From Rickettsiales bacterium (lineage in GTDB: Bacteria > Bacteroidota > Bacteroidia > Cytophagales > Cyclobacteriaceae), in the NCBI GenBank assembly GCA_002729235.1, contig PBTY01000013.1, positions 4,609-68,608 of the forward strand: a stretch of 64,000 bases of DNA. Direction: 5' to 3'. The notes beneath the pieces were generated by a model that was not told where the DNA came from, ran no database searches, and was given only the letters and a program-made list of their open reading frames with translations. Both the position numbers and the translations under genes were made by a program. This document shows positions 38,193 to 48,633 of the stretch, one piece after another (the stretch's first letter is position 1; each line of letters begins with the position of its first letter).

Positions 38193-39076
38193 TGAGTTAT
38201 CAAATTGAGCTGAGACATCTTAAATATTTTCAAGTATTAGCTGAGGAATTGAACTTTAGAAAGGCATCTGAAAAGCTCTTTATCGCTCAACCTGGACTGA
38301 GTCGTCAGATCAAGCAGCTTGAGGAGATTCTAAGTAGTCGATTGTTCGACAGAACCAAAAGATCGGTTAAGCTCACTGCAGCTGGTGAATATTTTAAAGG
38401 AGAGGTGGATCGAATAACGAATGATCTGGAACAGGCTAAAAAACAGACAGCACTCATTCATCAAGGTGATTCAGGAGAAATACGAATCGGATTTGTTGGT
38501 TCGGCCATTCATCATGTACTGCCACAATTAATTTCAAAAATTAATTTAAGGTATCCCGATATCCATACTTCTCTGGATGAGTTGCCTAACCGTACTCAAA
38601 TCAATATGATTCAAGATGATCAATTGGAATTGGGCTTTGTGAGGGTTACATCAATACCTGCAGGTTTGGAATCGAAAAAAGTGCACGAAGATTCATTTTC
38701 AGTGGTGCTTCCAGAGGATCATGCTATGGTGGAGGAAGAATTTGAAAATATTGGCCAGTTGAAAGATGAAAAGTTCATCCTATTTTCTAGCGAGTACAGT
38801 TCAGAGTATTATGAGAAAGTAATCAGTATTTGTAGGGATCAGGGTTTTGAACCCAATGTTTCTCACAAGTCAGTGCATGCGTTCACTATTTTCAAATTAG
38901 TGGAAAATGGTCTGGGTATCGCGATAGTGCCAACATCACTGGTGGATGGATATGATCTAAGAATCAAATCATTTGCCATGGAACAAATCCCACAAAGGAC
39001 TCAATTATCAGCAGTTTGGAAAAAATCCTCTAAAAATGCCTCTTTGAAAAATGCGCTAGATATGTTGTTTGAGTAA
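38192..39076 (+). CDS. LysR family transcriptional regulator, probable hut regulator
   Basis: 294 residues. N-terminal winged helix-turn-helix about 1-62 (LRHLKYFQVLAEELNFRKAS, then QPGLSRQIKQLEEILSSRLFDRT). Effector domain about 90-290 with the periplasmic-binding fold (IRIGFVGSAIHHVLPQL). Divergent from hutH with 86 bp between the genes, the classic LysR arrangement; urocanate or histidine as inducer is an inference. Converges with the TPR membrane gene, 5 bp gap. Confidence 0.9.
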   Translation: MSYQIELRHLKYFQVLAEELNFRKASEKLFIAQPGLSRQIKQLEEILSSRLFDRTKRSVKLTAAGEYFKGEVDRITNDLEQAKKQTALIHQGDSGEIRIGFVGSAIHHVLPQLISKINLRYPDIHTSLDELPNRTQINMIQDDQLELGFVRVTSIPAGLESKKVHEDSFSVVLPEDHAMVEEEFENIGQLKDEKFILFSSEYSSEYYEKVISICRDQGFEPNVSHKSVHAFTIFKLVENGLGIAIVPTSLVDGYDLRIKSFAMEQIPQRTQLSAVWKKSSKNASLKNALDMLFE

Positions 39077-39081
39077 AGAAC

Positions 39082-41934
39082 CTACCACTGATCTTTTGCT
39101 AGGGTTTCTTTAAGCTCGTTTGCCTGAATATTCAGATTCTGGTATTCGGAGGAGGATAATTTACCTTTTAATTCTGCAAGCATCTCGTCAGCATAATTAG
39201 TCAGTCCAGATTTCAATGCTACAATGACGAATTTTTTGCGGATGTCCAAATTACTTTTATTGATGTCGATTGCTTCCACAAGAATCTCATAACCCAAATG
39301 AAGATTTTTGTCTTCTAGATAATTCACAATACCCAGGATTAAAGGCTCATTGTAGGCATTTTGATTCATTAACTCCTTGAGCTGTACTAATTGAGTACTG
39401 TCCTCAGAGTAAATGACTTGACTCACTGGATGATTGGTTTCAGGAATTTTTTTTCCATTCAGAAGAGTCAATACCAATTCAGGTTCTACAAAACTCTCCT
39501 CTTCAAGCAGGTCATAAAAGACACCTTTGTATTCCAAATAAGCTTCCATATCATTATTCATAAGAACTGTTTTAGCCAGTTTGGTCCACATGCTTTGAAT
39601 GAAAGATGGTGGAGCATCATTTAGAATGATACTCATTTCAACATTGGAATAATCCTCATAGTGGTAGTATAAAGCCATTTTCTGCAGGTCTTCCGATAAG
39701 CCTTCTTTTCTTTCGATTGTTTTTAGGTCATTTTGCAATCCCATATAACCCGAGTCGATTGACACCAAATAGCTAGCCCAGTTTTTGGCATCTTCAAATG
39801 CACCTTTCTCTAGTAAACAGGCTTGTTTATTTAAGAGGGCTGCTTTGCTTCCTTCTGCAATCGCTGATTCAAAAAACCTCAAGGCCTCATCAATACTATG
39901 CTGAGACAATGCAATTAGTCCCATTTGATTAAATAAGCGAGCTTTCAATTCTCCAGAAGAATCAGGAATGAGTTGATCAATAGTTCTCAAAGAAGAATTA
40001 ATGTTTCCCAGGCCATATAATGAGAGAGCTGCGGAACGCTTTGCATTCCAGTAGACATCTTCGGTAACAGCACTTCCCAGTGCCATTTCAATTTCTCGTG
40101 GAATTGCAGGATCTTGAAAATACCAACTTGCATTGATGAGGAATGCCAATCGATGCAATTGATAAGAAGGATATAAAAAGGCAGTATCGAAAGGAATCTT
40201 TGCCATTTGTCCTGACAGCAATAGGTTGTGGAGGACATTAGCCTTTACTGCCAGGTTTCCATTATTGTAGTCAGGGCCTGCTCCTTCGGAGTTCTGTTTA
40301 ATCTTCCAAAGGTTCACCAGGTTGGCATTGGTCCATTCACCTTTGAGATTGGATTCACTCAATAGGTCAACTGCTTCCTCAATCTTACCCTGATCCGCGT
40401 AGGTCAACCCTAAATTGTTTTGTAGCTGGGGATTAGATGGAAAATCCAATAGTCCCTCTTTTAAGGTAACCAACGAAGGGGTTGCCTCAGACATCATCGC
40501 GTACGTACTGGATTTATTCAAATATGCTTGTGGTGATGGGTAACGAATGGCTGCTCTTCCGAATCTGAAATTGGCTTCATTGATGTCTCCTTTTTGAAGT
40601 TCTTTGTAAGCGAGTTTGTAATTGGAAAAGTGATTGTCATGTCCAAATACGGTGCCTTGTCTGTAATAACCAAGAGCCAATAATTCTTCTCCGTTAGCTT
40701 CTGCTTGAGCTCCCAAATAATTGTATTGTGCTGCTCTTAGAAGAAAGTACGGTTCTTTATTGGAGTAGTAGAAAAATGCCGCTATCGCCACCATTCCTGC
40801 AAGCCGAGCACTTGCATAAGGAAAGTTCTGAGACTTATAAACGATTTTATAAACTTCCAAACCTTCTACCAGTGGAGTAAATAAATTGATAAGTACATAT
40901 ACAAGGAAGAATACCCCAAAGGCCAGGTGCGTGTAGACAATAAGGTAGTGGAATGCCTCGTAATCGGAATCATTTCCCCGGTACATGGATAAGGATAAGA
41001 AACCTAGTGTGACGATGCCTAAAGCCGCCAATAAACTGCGCATGTCCTCCGAAGAAAGCAGCTTCTGATAAATGTCTTGTTTATGGCCATAACTCCACAA
41101 TGCGACTAATCCGCTGATGGCGAGCAGAATGAATGGATCAAAAAAGGCAACCTCAGTTTCAATTGCTCCTGATTTTTTACCATAATAAAGTCCAACGATT
41201 CCCAGGTATACCAGGCTGAAGACAATGAAATGAACATGGTTGTTTTTGCCTCCTTTGGACTTGGTAATAAGATAAAGGATGGCGAATACATTTTCCTCTG
41301 AGATCAAAAACAGAAAAAATACACCGATGATGACCAGTCCAAAGTGGCTACCAATGGTGAATTGATCAATCAATACCTGCTGTGATACCCCAGAAAATAG
41401 TACAATAGCCGCAAGGACTGCGGTAAAAGTTCCAAAACGGATAAGTGTATTGACTTCAGGATAAAAAGCGTGGTATATGTATGACGGTAAAATGATGGCC
41501 ATCATGATGATGACCATCGAAAGTGATGATTCAGGGTCCATTCCAAATATCCCAACATCTCCCAGGTTCCAGGTAATGATGAATAGAATAAATAAGGCCA
41601 TTATCCCGATGAATAAGTAGCGTGGCAATTTGGTAACCACTGTCAAGATCAAGCTAATTCCGATCAATATTAAAATCAGAAATCCGGTCTCGGCATTAAT
41701 GTCTCTTTGGATCTGCCCCGCAGAAAATACTTCAGCCAGAGAATAAATATCGCCAGTGAAACTAAACTGAAATGGACCTTTTGTAAATGGATAGGCGGCA
41801 AATTCAGTGGTTTCTGCCGTGGTTGTTACATTGTAGCTAATGCTATCATTATATCCACGATGGTATCGATATAAAAGAAGAATGGTAGCGCCAATAAAGA
41901 GCGCAATAATGAAACGGCTGATTTGTTCTTTCAT
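39082..41934 (-). CDS. large inner-membrane protein with C-terminal TPR-like region, unknown function
   Basis: 950 residues. Residues 1-395 hold about a dozen hydrophobic helices, with one extracytoplasmic stretch at about 28-75. Residues about 400-930 are helical repeats: clear TPR-like units include YNYLGAQAEANGEELLALGYY and LQNNLGLTYADQGKIEEAVDLL, later ones are degenerate. The repeat part follows an even number of helices and its side of the membrane cannot be fixed. No catalytic motif seen. Third gene after plsC and gatC, starting 12 bp after gatC. I do not recognise a named family. Confidence 0.75.
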   Translation of the reverse strand: MKEQISRFIIALFIGATILLLYRYHRGYNDSISYNVTTTAETTEFAAYPFTKGPFQFSFTGDIYSLAEVFSAGQIQRDINAETGFLILILIGISLILTVVTKLPRYLFIGIMALFILFIITWNLGDVGIFGMDPESSLSMVIIMMAIILPSYIYHAFYPEVNTLIRFGTFTAVLAAIVLFSGVSQQVLIDQFTIGSHFGLVIIGVFFLFLISEENVFAILYLITKSKGGKNNHVHFIVFSLVYLGIVGLYYGKKSGAIETEVAFFDPFILLAISGLVALWSYGHKQDIYQKLLSSEDMRSLLAALGIVTLGFLSLSMYRGNDSDYEAFHYLIVYTHLAFGVFFLVYVLINLFTPLVEGLEVYKIVYKSQNFPYASARLAGMVAIAAFFYYSNKEPYFLLRAAQYNYLGAQAEANGEELLALGYYRQGTVFGHDNHFSNYKLAYKELQKGDINEANFRFGRAAIRYPSPQAYLNKSSTYAMMSEATPSLVTLKEGLLDFPSNPQLQNNLGLTYADQGKIEEAVDLLSESNLKGEWTNANLVNLWKIKQNSEGAGPDYNNGNLAVKANVLHNLLLSGQMAKIPFDTAFLYPSYQLHRLAFLINASWYFQDPAIPREIEMALGSAVTEDVYWNAKRSAALSLYGLGNINSSLRTIDQLIPDSSGELKARLFNQMGLIALSQHSIDEALRFFESAIAEGSKAALLNKQACLLEKGAFEDAKNWASYLVSIDSGYMGLQNDLKTIERKEGLSEDLQKMALYYHYEDYSNVEMSIILNDAPPSFIQSMWTKLAKTVLMNNDMEAYLEYKGVFYDLLEEESFVEPELVLTLLNGKKIPETNHPVSQVIYSEDSTQLVQLKELMNQNAYNEPLILGIVNYLEDKNLHLGYEILVEAIDINKSNLDIRKKFVIVALKSGLTNYADEMLAELKGKLSSSEYQNLNIQANELKETLAKDQW

Positions 41935-41946
41935 GTAGGTTGCTGC

Positions 41947-42234
41947 TTACTCCAGCACTTTAGGCACTTTGAAGTAATCTTCGTCCTTGTCTGGTGCATT
42001 CTTTAACGCACGATCATGCTCAATGGTATTCGAAACCTCGTCATTTCGGAACGCATTTACTTCAAACGACATGTTGGTAAGTGGTTCTACACCATCAGTG
42101 TCCAGCTCGTTCAGCTTCTCCACCCAGGTAAGTACCTCTTCTAAATCCTTGATGTACGTTTCTTCTTTGGCCGGATCTAACTCCAGACGAGCCAGGTGAG
42201 CAATTTTATGTAACGTTTCCTTATCTATTTTCAT
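41947..42234 (-). CDS. gatC: Asp-tRNA(Asn)/Glu-tRNA(Gln) amidotransferase subunit C
   Basis: 95 residues, normal length. Family start KIDKETLHKIAHLARLELD, middle LEEVLTWVEKLNELDTDGVEPL, and end EDYFKVPKVLE, which wraps around the GatA-GatB interface. Works with GatA (14819-16240). Lies in an operon with an acyltransferase and the large TPR membrane protein, an arrangement with no evident functional link. Confidence 0.94.
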   Translation of the reverse strand: MKIDKETLHKIAHLARLELDPAKEETYIKDLEEVLTWVEKLNELDTDGVEPLTNMSFEVNAFRNDEVSNTIEHDRALKNAPDKDEDYFKVPKVLE

Positions 42235-42258
42235 GTACCAGAATTCTGATCAACAATA

Positions 42259-43008
42259 TTAACCAAGAGAATTGATTTTTTCAGGATGATGCCTCAGAAG
42301 TTCTTCTTGTATGGTATTGAAAACCTGCTCCTTAAGCTTTGGAATTTGCTCTTCACCAGAATCATCTGGAAAAATAGGGTCGTGGATTATGAGTTTACAC
42401 TTGTGTGGATGCAATCTAACGGGAGACTCATCGGGTAGAATCAGGAAGTTATAAGGCATAGTCACTGGAACAATTGGTACATTTTGCTCTACAGCGACTT
42501 TAAATGCACCGTCTTTAAATGGATTCATATATGGGAGTTTGTCGCCTCCCACTACTATTCCACCCTCAGGGAAAAAAGACACACTATAACCCTCTTCAAC
42601 AGCCTTTTTGGTTTGTTGTAAGCTCATTCCGCGGCTTTTGGCACTTTCTCTTGTAACTGGAATATGAATTTTGCGAAAGAAATAACCAAAAAGTGGAATC
42701 TTCTTAAGTGAACTTTTGCCAATGAATTTGGCGTGATAAATCAGGTAGAATGCCGGAATATCCAGGTAGGAGAAGTGATTGGCACAAAAAATATATTGAT
42801 CGTGACTTTTTAGTTTTTCTTTTCCAATAACCTCGACAGGCATTACGATACTGAAGAATGATTTAGCCCATATTAAGTGCAGCTTAAGTGCAGTTTTATG
42901 CCATTTTCTGTTAGTCGCCAGAATGGCTAGTGATGGAACGATCACTGATGAGATGATCAAAAAAATGATCAGTGCATAGGAGGTGTATAAAAACAACCGT
43001 AATTTCAC
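42259..43008 (-). CDS. plsC: 1-acyl-sn-glycerol-3-phosphate acyltransferase (PlsC-like)
   Basis: 249 residues. One or two N-terminal membrane helices, then the acyltransferase blocks: His78-x4-Asp83 in CANHFSYLDIP, GKSSLKKIPLFGYFFR, and FFPEGG near 147 followed by FKDGAFKVAV. Acylates lysophosphatidate to phosphatidate. GTG start at 43008. First gene of the plsC-gatC-TPR run. Confidence 0.88.
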   Translation of the reverse strand: MKLRLFLYTSYALIIFLIISSVIVPSLAILATNRKWHKTALKLHLIWAKSFFSIVMPVEVIGKEKLKSHDQYIFCANHFSYLDIPAFYLIYHAKFIGKSSLKKIPLFGYFFRKIHIPVTRESAKSRGMSLQQTKKAVEEGYSVSFFPEGGIVVGGDKLPYMNPFKDGAFKVAVEQNVPIVPVTMPYNFLILPDESPVRLHPHKCKLIIHDPIFPDDSGEEQIPKLKEQVFNTIQEELLRHHPEKINSLG

Positions 43009-43111
43009 TATCTGATAACTTCTAGTAGCCCTTGAAAAAGATTTTTAAACATCAAGTGTAATAAATTCAGGAGATATCAGACTAATCTACCGTAACTAAA
43101 ATTTCAAACAC

Positions 43112-44023
43112 TTGGAACTACTACGTATTGACAACATTAGTAAATCCTACAGCAATCACCAGGCTTTGAACAATGTCAGTATGACCATCCCAAAGGGGAG
43201 TATTTTTGGTCTACTGGGACCTAATGGAGCGGGTAAAACCACATTGATTCGAATCATTACTCGCATTATTGAACAAGATAGTGGTGAAGCATTTTTAAAA
43301 GGGGAAAAGATCACACCAGAATTGGTGAGAAGAATTGGCTATTTGCCAGAAGAGCGTGGACTTTACAAAAAGATGAAGGTGGGTGAGCAATTGCTATACC
43401 TGGCACGTTTGAAAGGACTAAGCAGATCGGAATCAGTTAGCAGAATTAAATCCTGGCTTAGAAGACTTGATCTCACTGAGTGGCATGGAAAGGCGATTGA
43501 GGATTTGTCCAAAGGGATGGCCCAAAAAGTACAGTTTATAGCCACAGTGCTTCATGAGCCGGACCTTATCATTTTAGATGAGCCATTCTCTGGATTTGAC
43601 CCGGTAAATGCCAACCTGATCAAGGATGAGATTTTCAAATTGAGAGAAGATGGCGCCACGGTTATTTTCTCTACTCACAGAATGGAATCGGTTGAGGAAT
43701 TGTGTGATCATATTGCATTGATCAATAAGTCTCAAAAGATACTAGACGGTAAAAAGCTAGATATCAAGAATGACCACAAAGACGGTACGTTTATAGTGAC
43801 GCATGAAGGTAATTTGGTTGGCGGTGAGCATTTTGAATTACTCAGCTCAGCTAAAACTGAAATTGGTCTTACAGAGTCAATTATTAAAGATAGAACCGCA
43901 GGAGGACCTAATAATTTAGTGAAGGAACTCATCAATCATGTGGAGATTCATTCCTTCATAGAGAAAGTACCAACCATAAACGAAATTTTCATCAGCAAAG
44001 TACAAGGAGGTAGCCATGAATAA
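43112..44023 (+). CDS. ABC transporter ATP-binding protein (NatA-like)
   Basis: 303 residues, TTG start. Walker A GPNGAGKT at 36-43, signature LSKGMAQKVQ (K in place of G in LSGGQ), Walker B LIILDEPFSGFDPV, H-loop STHRME. About 90 extra C-terminal residues as in the DUF4162 extension of ABC-2 exporters. Overlaps the permease gene by 8 bp. Forms with it an ABC-2 export system related to NatAB; the substrate is unknown. Confidence 0.9.
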   Translation: MELLRIDNISKSYSNHQALNNVSMTIPKGSIFGLLGPNGAGKTTLIRIITRIIEQDSGEAFLKGEKITPELVRRIGYLPEERGLYKKMKVGEQLLYLARLKGLSRSESVSRIKSWLRRLDLTEWHGKAIEDLSKGMAQKVQFIATVLHEPDLIILDEPFSGFDPVNANLIKDEIFKLREDGATVIFSTHRMESVEELCDHIALINKSQKILDGKKLDIKNDHKDGTFIVTHEGNLVGGEHFELLSSAKTEIGLTESIIKDRTAGGPNNLVKELINHVEIHSFIEKVPTINEIFISKVQGGSHE

Positions 44024-45338
44024 CATAGGACTAATAATCGCGAGAGAATACCTTTCAAGAGTTCGTAAAAAGTCGTTCATCATTATGACTTTGTTGGCTC
44101 CGATATTGTTTGGTGGTTTTATATTTATCGTGGGTTGGACAGCTTCTAAGGGAAGTGATACCAAGAATATCCAGGTAGTGGATGAAAGTGGAATGTTCGC
44201 TGAGATATTTGTTGACTCGGATAAAGACAAATTTGATTATTCTGATAGTCCGTTGGATGATGCCAAAGCAAAAGTTTTAACGGGAGAGTATGATGGACTT
44301 CTTTACATTCCGAAATTGGATGTTGATGATCCTCAGGGAGTGATGTATTATGCTCCTAATAATCCTAGTATTGGCATGGTATCCGGGCTAAGTAATAAGA
44401 TTGAAGGAGAAATTGAGAACATCAAATTGAGACGATCTGGTCTGGATAAAGCGGTTCTCGAAAGCTTGAAAGCAGATGTGGATATCAACACCATCAATCT
44501 GACTGAGTCCGGTGGTGAAAAAGAAAGCAGTTCTATTGGAGCAACTGCCGTTGGATATGTGGCTGCCTTTTTGATATACATGTTCATATTCGTCTACGGG
44601 GCCATGTGTATGCGTGGTGTGGTTGAAGAAAAAACCAGTAGAATCATCGAAGTAGTGATTGCCTCTGTCAAGCCATTCCAGCTGATGATGGGGAAAGTGA
44701 TCGGTATTGCTAGTGTAGGCTTAACGCAATTCGTTCTTTGGATTATTTTGACTATCACGATCAGTACGGTTGCTGGAGCTGCATTTATGGATACCAAGGC
44801 TCAGCTAGACCAGCAACAAAAGAATCAAATGGAGGCCATGGAAATTCCTCAGCAAGATTTACCACAGAACGATCCAGATATCATAGAAAAATTAACGGGA
44901 GCAGTTGAGTCCATCAATTTGCCTATGGTTGTTGTATCATTCCTTTTTTACTTTTTAGCTGGATACCTTTTATATGGAGCATTGTTTGCTGCTATTGGTT
45001 CTGCTGTTGATAGTGATGCGGATGCCCAGCAGTTCATGTTTCCAGTCACCATACCATTAATTTTTGCCATTGTCATGTTGAGTGCTGTACTTAACGATCC
45101 AAATGGCTCTCTAGCATTTTGGTTATCCATGGTTCCATTCACCTCACCAGTGATTATGATGATGCGTGTGCCGTTTGGTGTTCCTGTTTGGGAACTTGCA
45201 CTATCCATGGTTTTGATGGTCGGTGGATTCTTATTTACTATCTGGCTGGCAAGTAGAATCTACAGAATTGGAATCTTAATGCACGGTACCAAAGTAAATT
45301 ACAAAACACTTGGTAAGTGGATAATGACGAAGAATTAA
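44016..45338 (+). CDS. ABC-2 type permease (NatB-like)
   Basis: 440 residues. First membrane helix at about 22-44, then a large extracytoplasmic domain to about 175, and five further helices in the C-terminal half, as in the ABC2_membrane_3/NatB family. The segment VVEEKTSRIIEVVIASVKPFQLMMGKVIGI is the family hallmark. Couples to the ATPase encoded just upstream. The unit ends at the terminator at 45358. Confidence 0.88.
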   Translation: MNNIGLIIAREYLSRVRKKSFIIMTLLAPILFGGFIFIVGWTASKGSDTKNIQVVDESGMFAEIFVDSDKDKFDYSDSPLDDAKAKVLTGEYDGLLYIPKLDVDDPQGVMYYAPNNPSIGMVSGLSNKIEGEIENIKLRRSGLDKAVLESLKADVDINTINLTESGGEKESSSIGATAVGYVAAFLIYMFIFVYGAMCMRGVVEEKTSRIIEVVIASVKPFQLMMGKVIGIASVGLTQFVLWIILTITISTVAGAAFMDTKAQLDQQQKNQMEAMEIPQQDLPQNDPDIIEKLTGAVESINLPMVVVSFLFYFLAGYLLYGALFAAIGSAVDSDADAQQFMFPVTIPLIFAIVMLSAVLNDPNGSLAFWLSMVPFTSPVIMMMRVPFGVPVWELALSMVLMVGGFLFTIWLASRIYRIGILMHGTKVNYKTLGKWIMTKN

Positions 45339-45357
45339 TGAAATAATGATTTTTTAT

Positions 45358-45396
45358 AGAAAGGCTGATCTGAATTGGGTCAGCCTTTCTCATTTT
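45358..45396 (+). terminator. terminator after the ABC exporter operon
   Basis: 11-bp perfect stem AGAAAGGCTGA/TCAGCCTTTCT with an 11-nt loop, then CTCATTTT, a poor T-tract. Confidence 0.75.
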
Positions 45397-45431
45397 ATTC
45401 AGTTCGTCTATTTATTGTAGGGTCAGTCATC

Positions 45432-45461
45432 TTGGTAACTCCCAATGTTCTATTACTTTTG
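45432..45461 (+). promoter_or_regulatory. promoter of orphan histidine kinase
   Basis: TTG at 45432-45434, 19 bp, TACTTTTG at 45454-45461. Start near 45467, 17 bp before the TTG initiation codon. Confidence 0.65.
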
Positions 45462-45483
45462 ATTGATTCTAATGATTTGAATT

Positions 45484-46695
45484 TTGGCCAACTTTAAAGA
45501 AGACCCAACATTTAACCTTTACTCAGAACGCAAGAGTTTTAAGTGGATTGTATTGGCCATTTCGGTAGTCATTAGTGCAAGCTCTATTGTGTACACCAGT
45601 CAGTTGGTCCAGCGAATTAGAGAACGTGAGAGTAAGCAAATATCCCTTTATGCCAAGACTTTGGAATATCTTTCCAACGAAGGGGATCTCCCTAATGCCG
45701 TTTTTATTTTGGAGGAAATCGTTGACGCCAACAACACCATTCCAGTGATAGTGGCGAATGAATATGGAGAACCAGATTTCTATAAGAATATTTCCAAGGC
45801 AGATGGAATCAGTGATCCTGAAAAACGTAAACAGTTTTTACTGGAAGAGATTCAGGTTATGCGCAAACAGCACGAACCACTTCTGGTAACACTTGCTGAA
45901 CAAGGACAGATCTATGGATACAAGACGATTTATTACAAAAACTCTGAATTACTCAATCGCCTGAAGTTTTATCCCTATATCCAGCTTTCGGTGATCGCTA
46001 TATTCGGATTGATTGTTTTTGCAGTGTTTAACTATTCGCGTACAGCAGAGCAAAATCGAGTGTGGGTAGGGATGGCCAAGGAGACGGCTCATCAGTTAGG
46101 AACCCCTTTATCCTCCTTACTGGCCTGGACGGAGTATTTCAAAGAGCAATTTCCGGATCATCGAGATGTGTTTATGGAGTTGGAGAAGGATGTGGATCGT
46201 TTGGAAATGATTACCGAAAGATTCTCCAACATTGGCAGTGTCCCTCAGCTCAGAGAAGAGAATGTGCCTGAGGTGATATCCGAAGTGGTGAAATACTTGC
46301 AAAAGCGGATTTCAAGAAAGGTATCCATAGAGATGGAGACTTTTCCTACCGATGACATCTTAGGAGCGTTAAATAAATCACTGTTTGCCTGGGTGATTGA
46401 GAACATCATCAAAAATGCTGTGGATGCTATGGGGGGAGTTGGTAGGATTAATATCAAAATCATGAAGGTAAGCGAAGGGATGGTTTCTATTGATATTAGT
46501 GATACAGGCAAGGGAATCTCCAAAAACAGAATCAAACAAGTGTTTGAGCCAGGCTTCACTACTAAGAAGAGAGGTTGGGGTTTGGGCTTGACGCTAACCA
46601 AAAGAATAGTAGAGAATTACCATGGTGGAAAGATCTTTGTGAAGTCCTCAGAGGTGGATAAGGGAACTACTTTCAGAATATTGTTGAAAACATAG
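45484..46695 (+). CDS. membrane sensor histidine kinase, orphan
   Basis: 403 residues. Helices at about 19-40 and 167-183 bracket an extracytoplasmic sensor region of about 125 residues. H-box AKETAHQLGTPLSS with His203, N-box NIIKNAVDAMGG, G1 DTGKGI and GWGLGLTLTKRI. The first helix of the HisKA part has the unusual ETAHQLGTP form, common in Bacteroidota, in place of HEIRTPL. No response regulator is adjacent. TTG start. Ends 88 bp before atpD. Confidence 0.88.
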   Translation: MANFKEDPTFNLYSERKSFKWIVLAISVVISASSIVYTSQLVQRIRERESKQISLYAKTLEYLSNEGDLPNAVFILEEIVDANNTIPVIVANEYGEPDFYKNISKADGISDPEKRKQFLLEEIQVMRKQHEPLLVTLAEQGQIYGYKTIYYKNSELLNRLKFYPYIQLSVIAIFGLIVFAVFNYSRTAEQNRVWVGMAKETAHQLGTPLSSLLAWTEYFKEQFPDHRDVFMELEKDVDRLEMITERFSNIGSVPQLREENVPEVISEVVKYLQKRISRKVSIEMETFPTDDILGALNKSLFAWVIENIIKNAVDAMGGVGRINIKIMKVSEGMVSIDISDTGKGISKNRIKQVFEPGFTTKKRGWGLGLTLTKRIVENYHGGKIFVKSSEVDKGTTFRILLKT

Positions 46696-46735
46696 AGAGT
46701 TTTCAACTTCATTTTTTTCAGTTAATCAATTTTAG

Positions 46736-48286
<1,551 letters not shown>

Positions 48287-48318
48287 GCCTTGGTCCTTAA
48301 GCTCTAAACAACTTAGAT

Positions 48319-48579
48319 ATGTTTTTAGAAATAGTAACTCCTGATGAGAAAGTATTCGAAGGTGAAGTAGCTAATGCCTCTTTTCCTGGAAGCGATGGAT
48401 CATTCCAGGTTTTGGAAAACCACGCTGCCATGATCTCAACTTTGGGAGATGGAGACATCACTTATATAAGAATTAAGGAAAAAAAGGCAACCTCTACTCA
48501 CATTCATGTGAGTGGTGGAGTAGTTGAGGTTCTTAATAACAAAGTGACTGTTCTGGCAGAAAAGATTATTTCGGAATAA
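48319..48579 (+). CDS. atpC: F1 ATP synthase subunit epsilon, short form
   Basis: 86 residues. Contains only the N-terminal beta-sandwich (PDEKVFEGEVANASFPGSDGSFQVLENHAAM, landmarks FPGSDGSFQVL and NHAAMIS). The C-terminal helical hairpin that inhibits ATP hydrolysis in E. coli-type epsilon is absent. Follows atpD after 32 bp and is closed by the terminator at 48603. Confidence 0.92.
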   Translation: MFLEIVTPDEKVFEGEVANASFPGSDGSFQVLENHAAMISTLGDGDITYIRIKEKKATSTHIHVSGGVVEVLNNKVTVLAEKIISE

Positions 48580-48602
48580 GATTTTTAATTCCTTGATATA
48601 AG

Positions 48603-48633
48603 AAAAAAGGGACTTATAAGGTCCCTTTTTTTA
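48603..48633. terminator. bidirectional terminator between atpC and the FtsX-type permease gene
   Basis: An 11-bp stem AAAAAAGGGAC/GTCCCTTTTTT with a 7-nt loop; A-rich on one side and T-rich on the other, so it can serve both converging genes. Confidence 0.85.
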
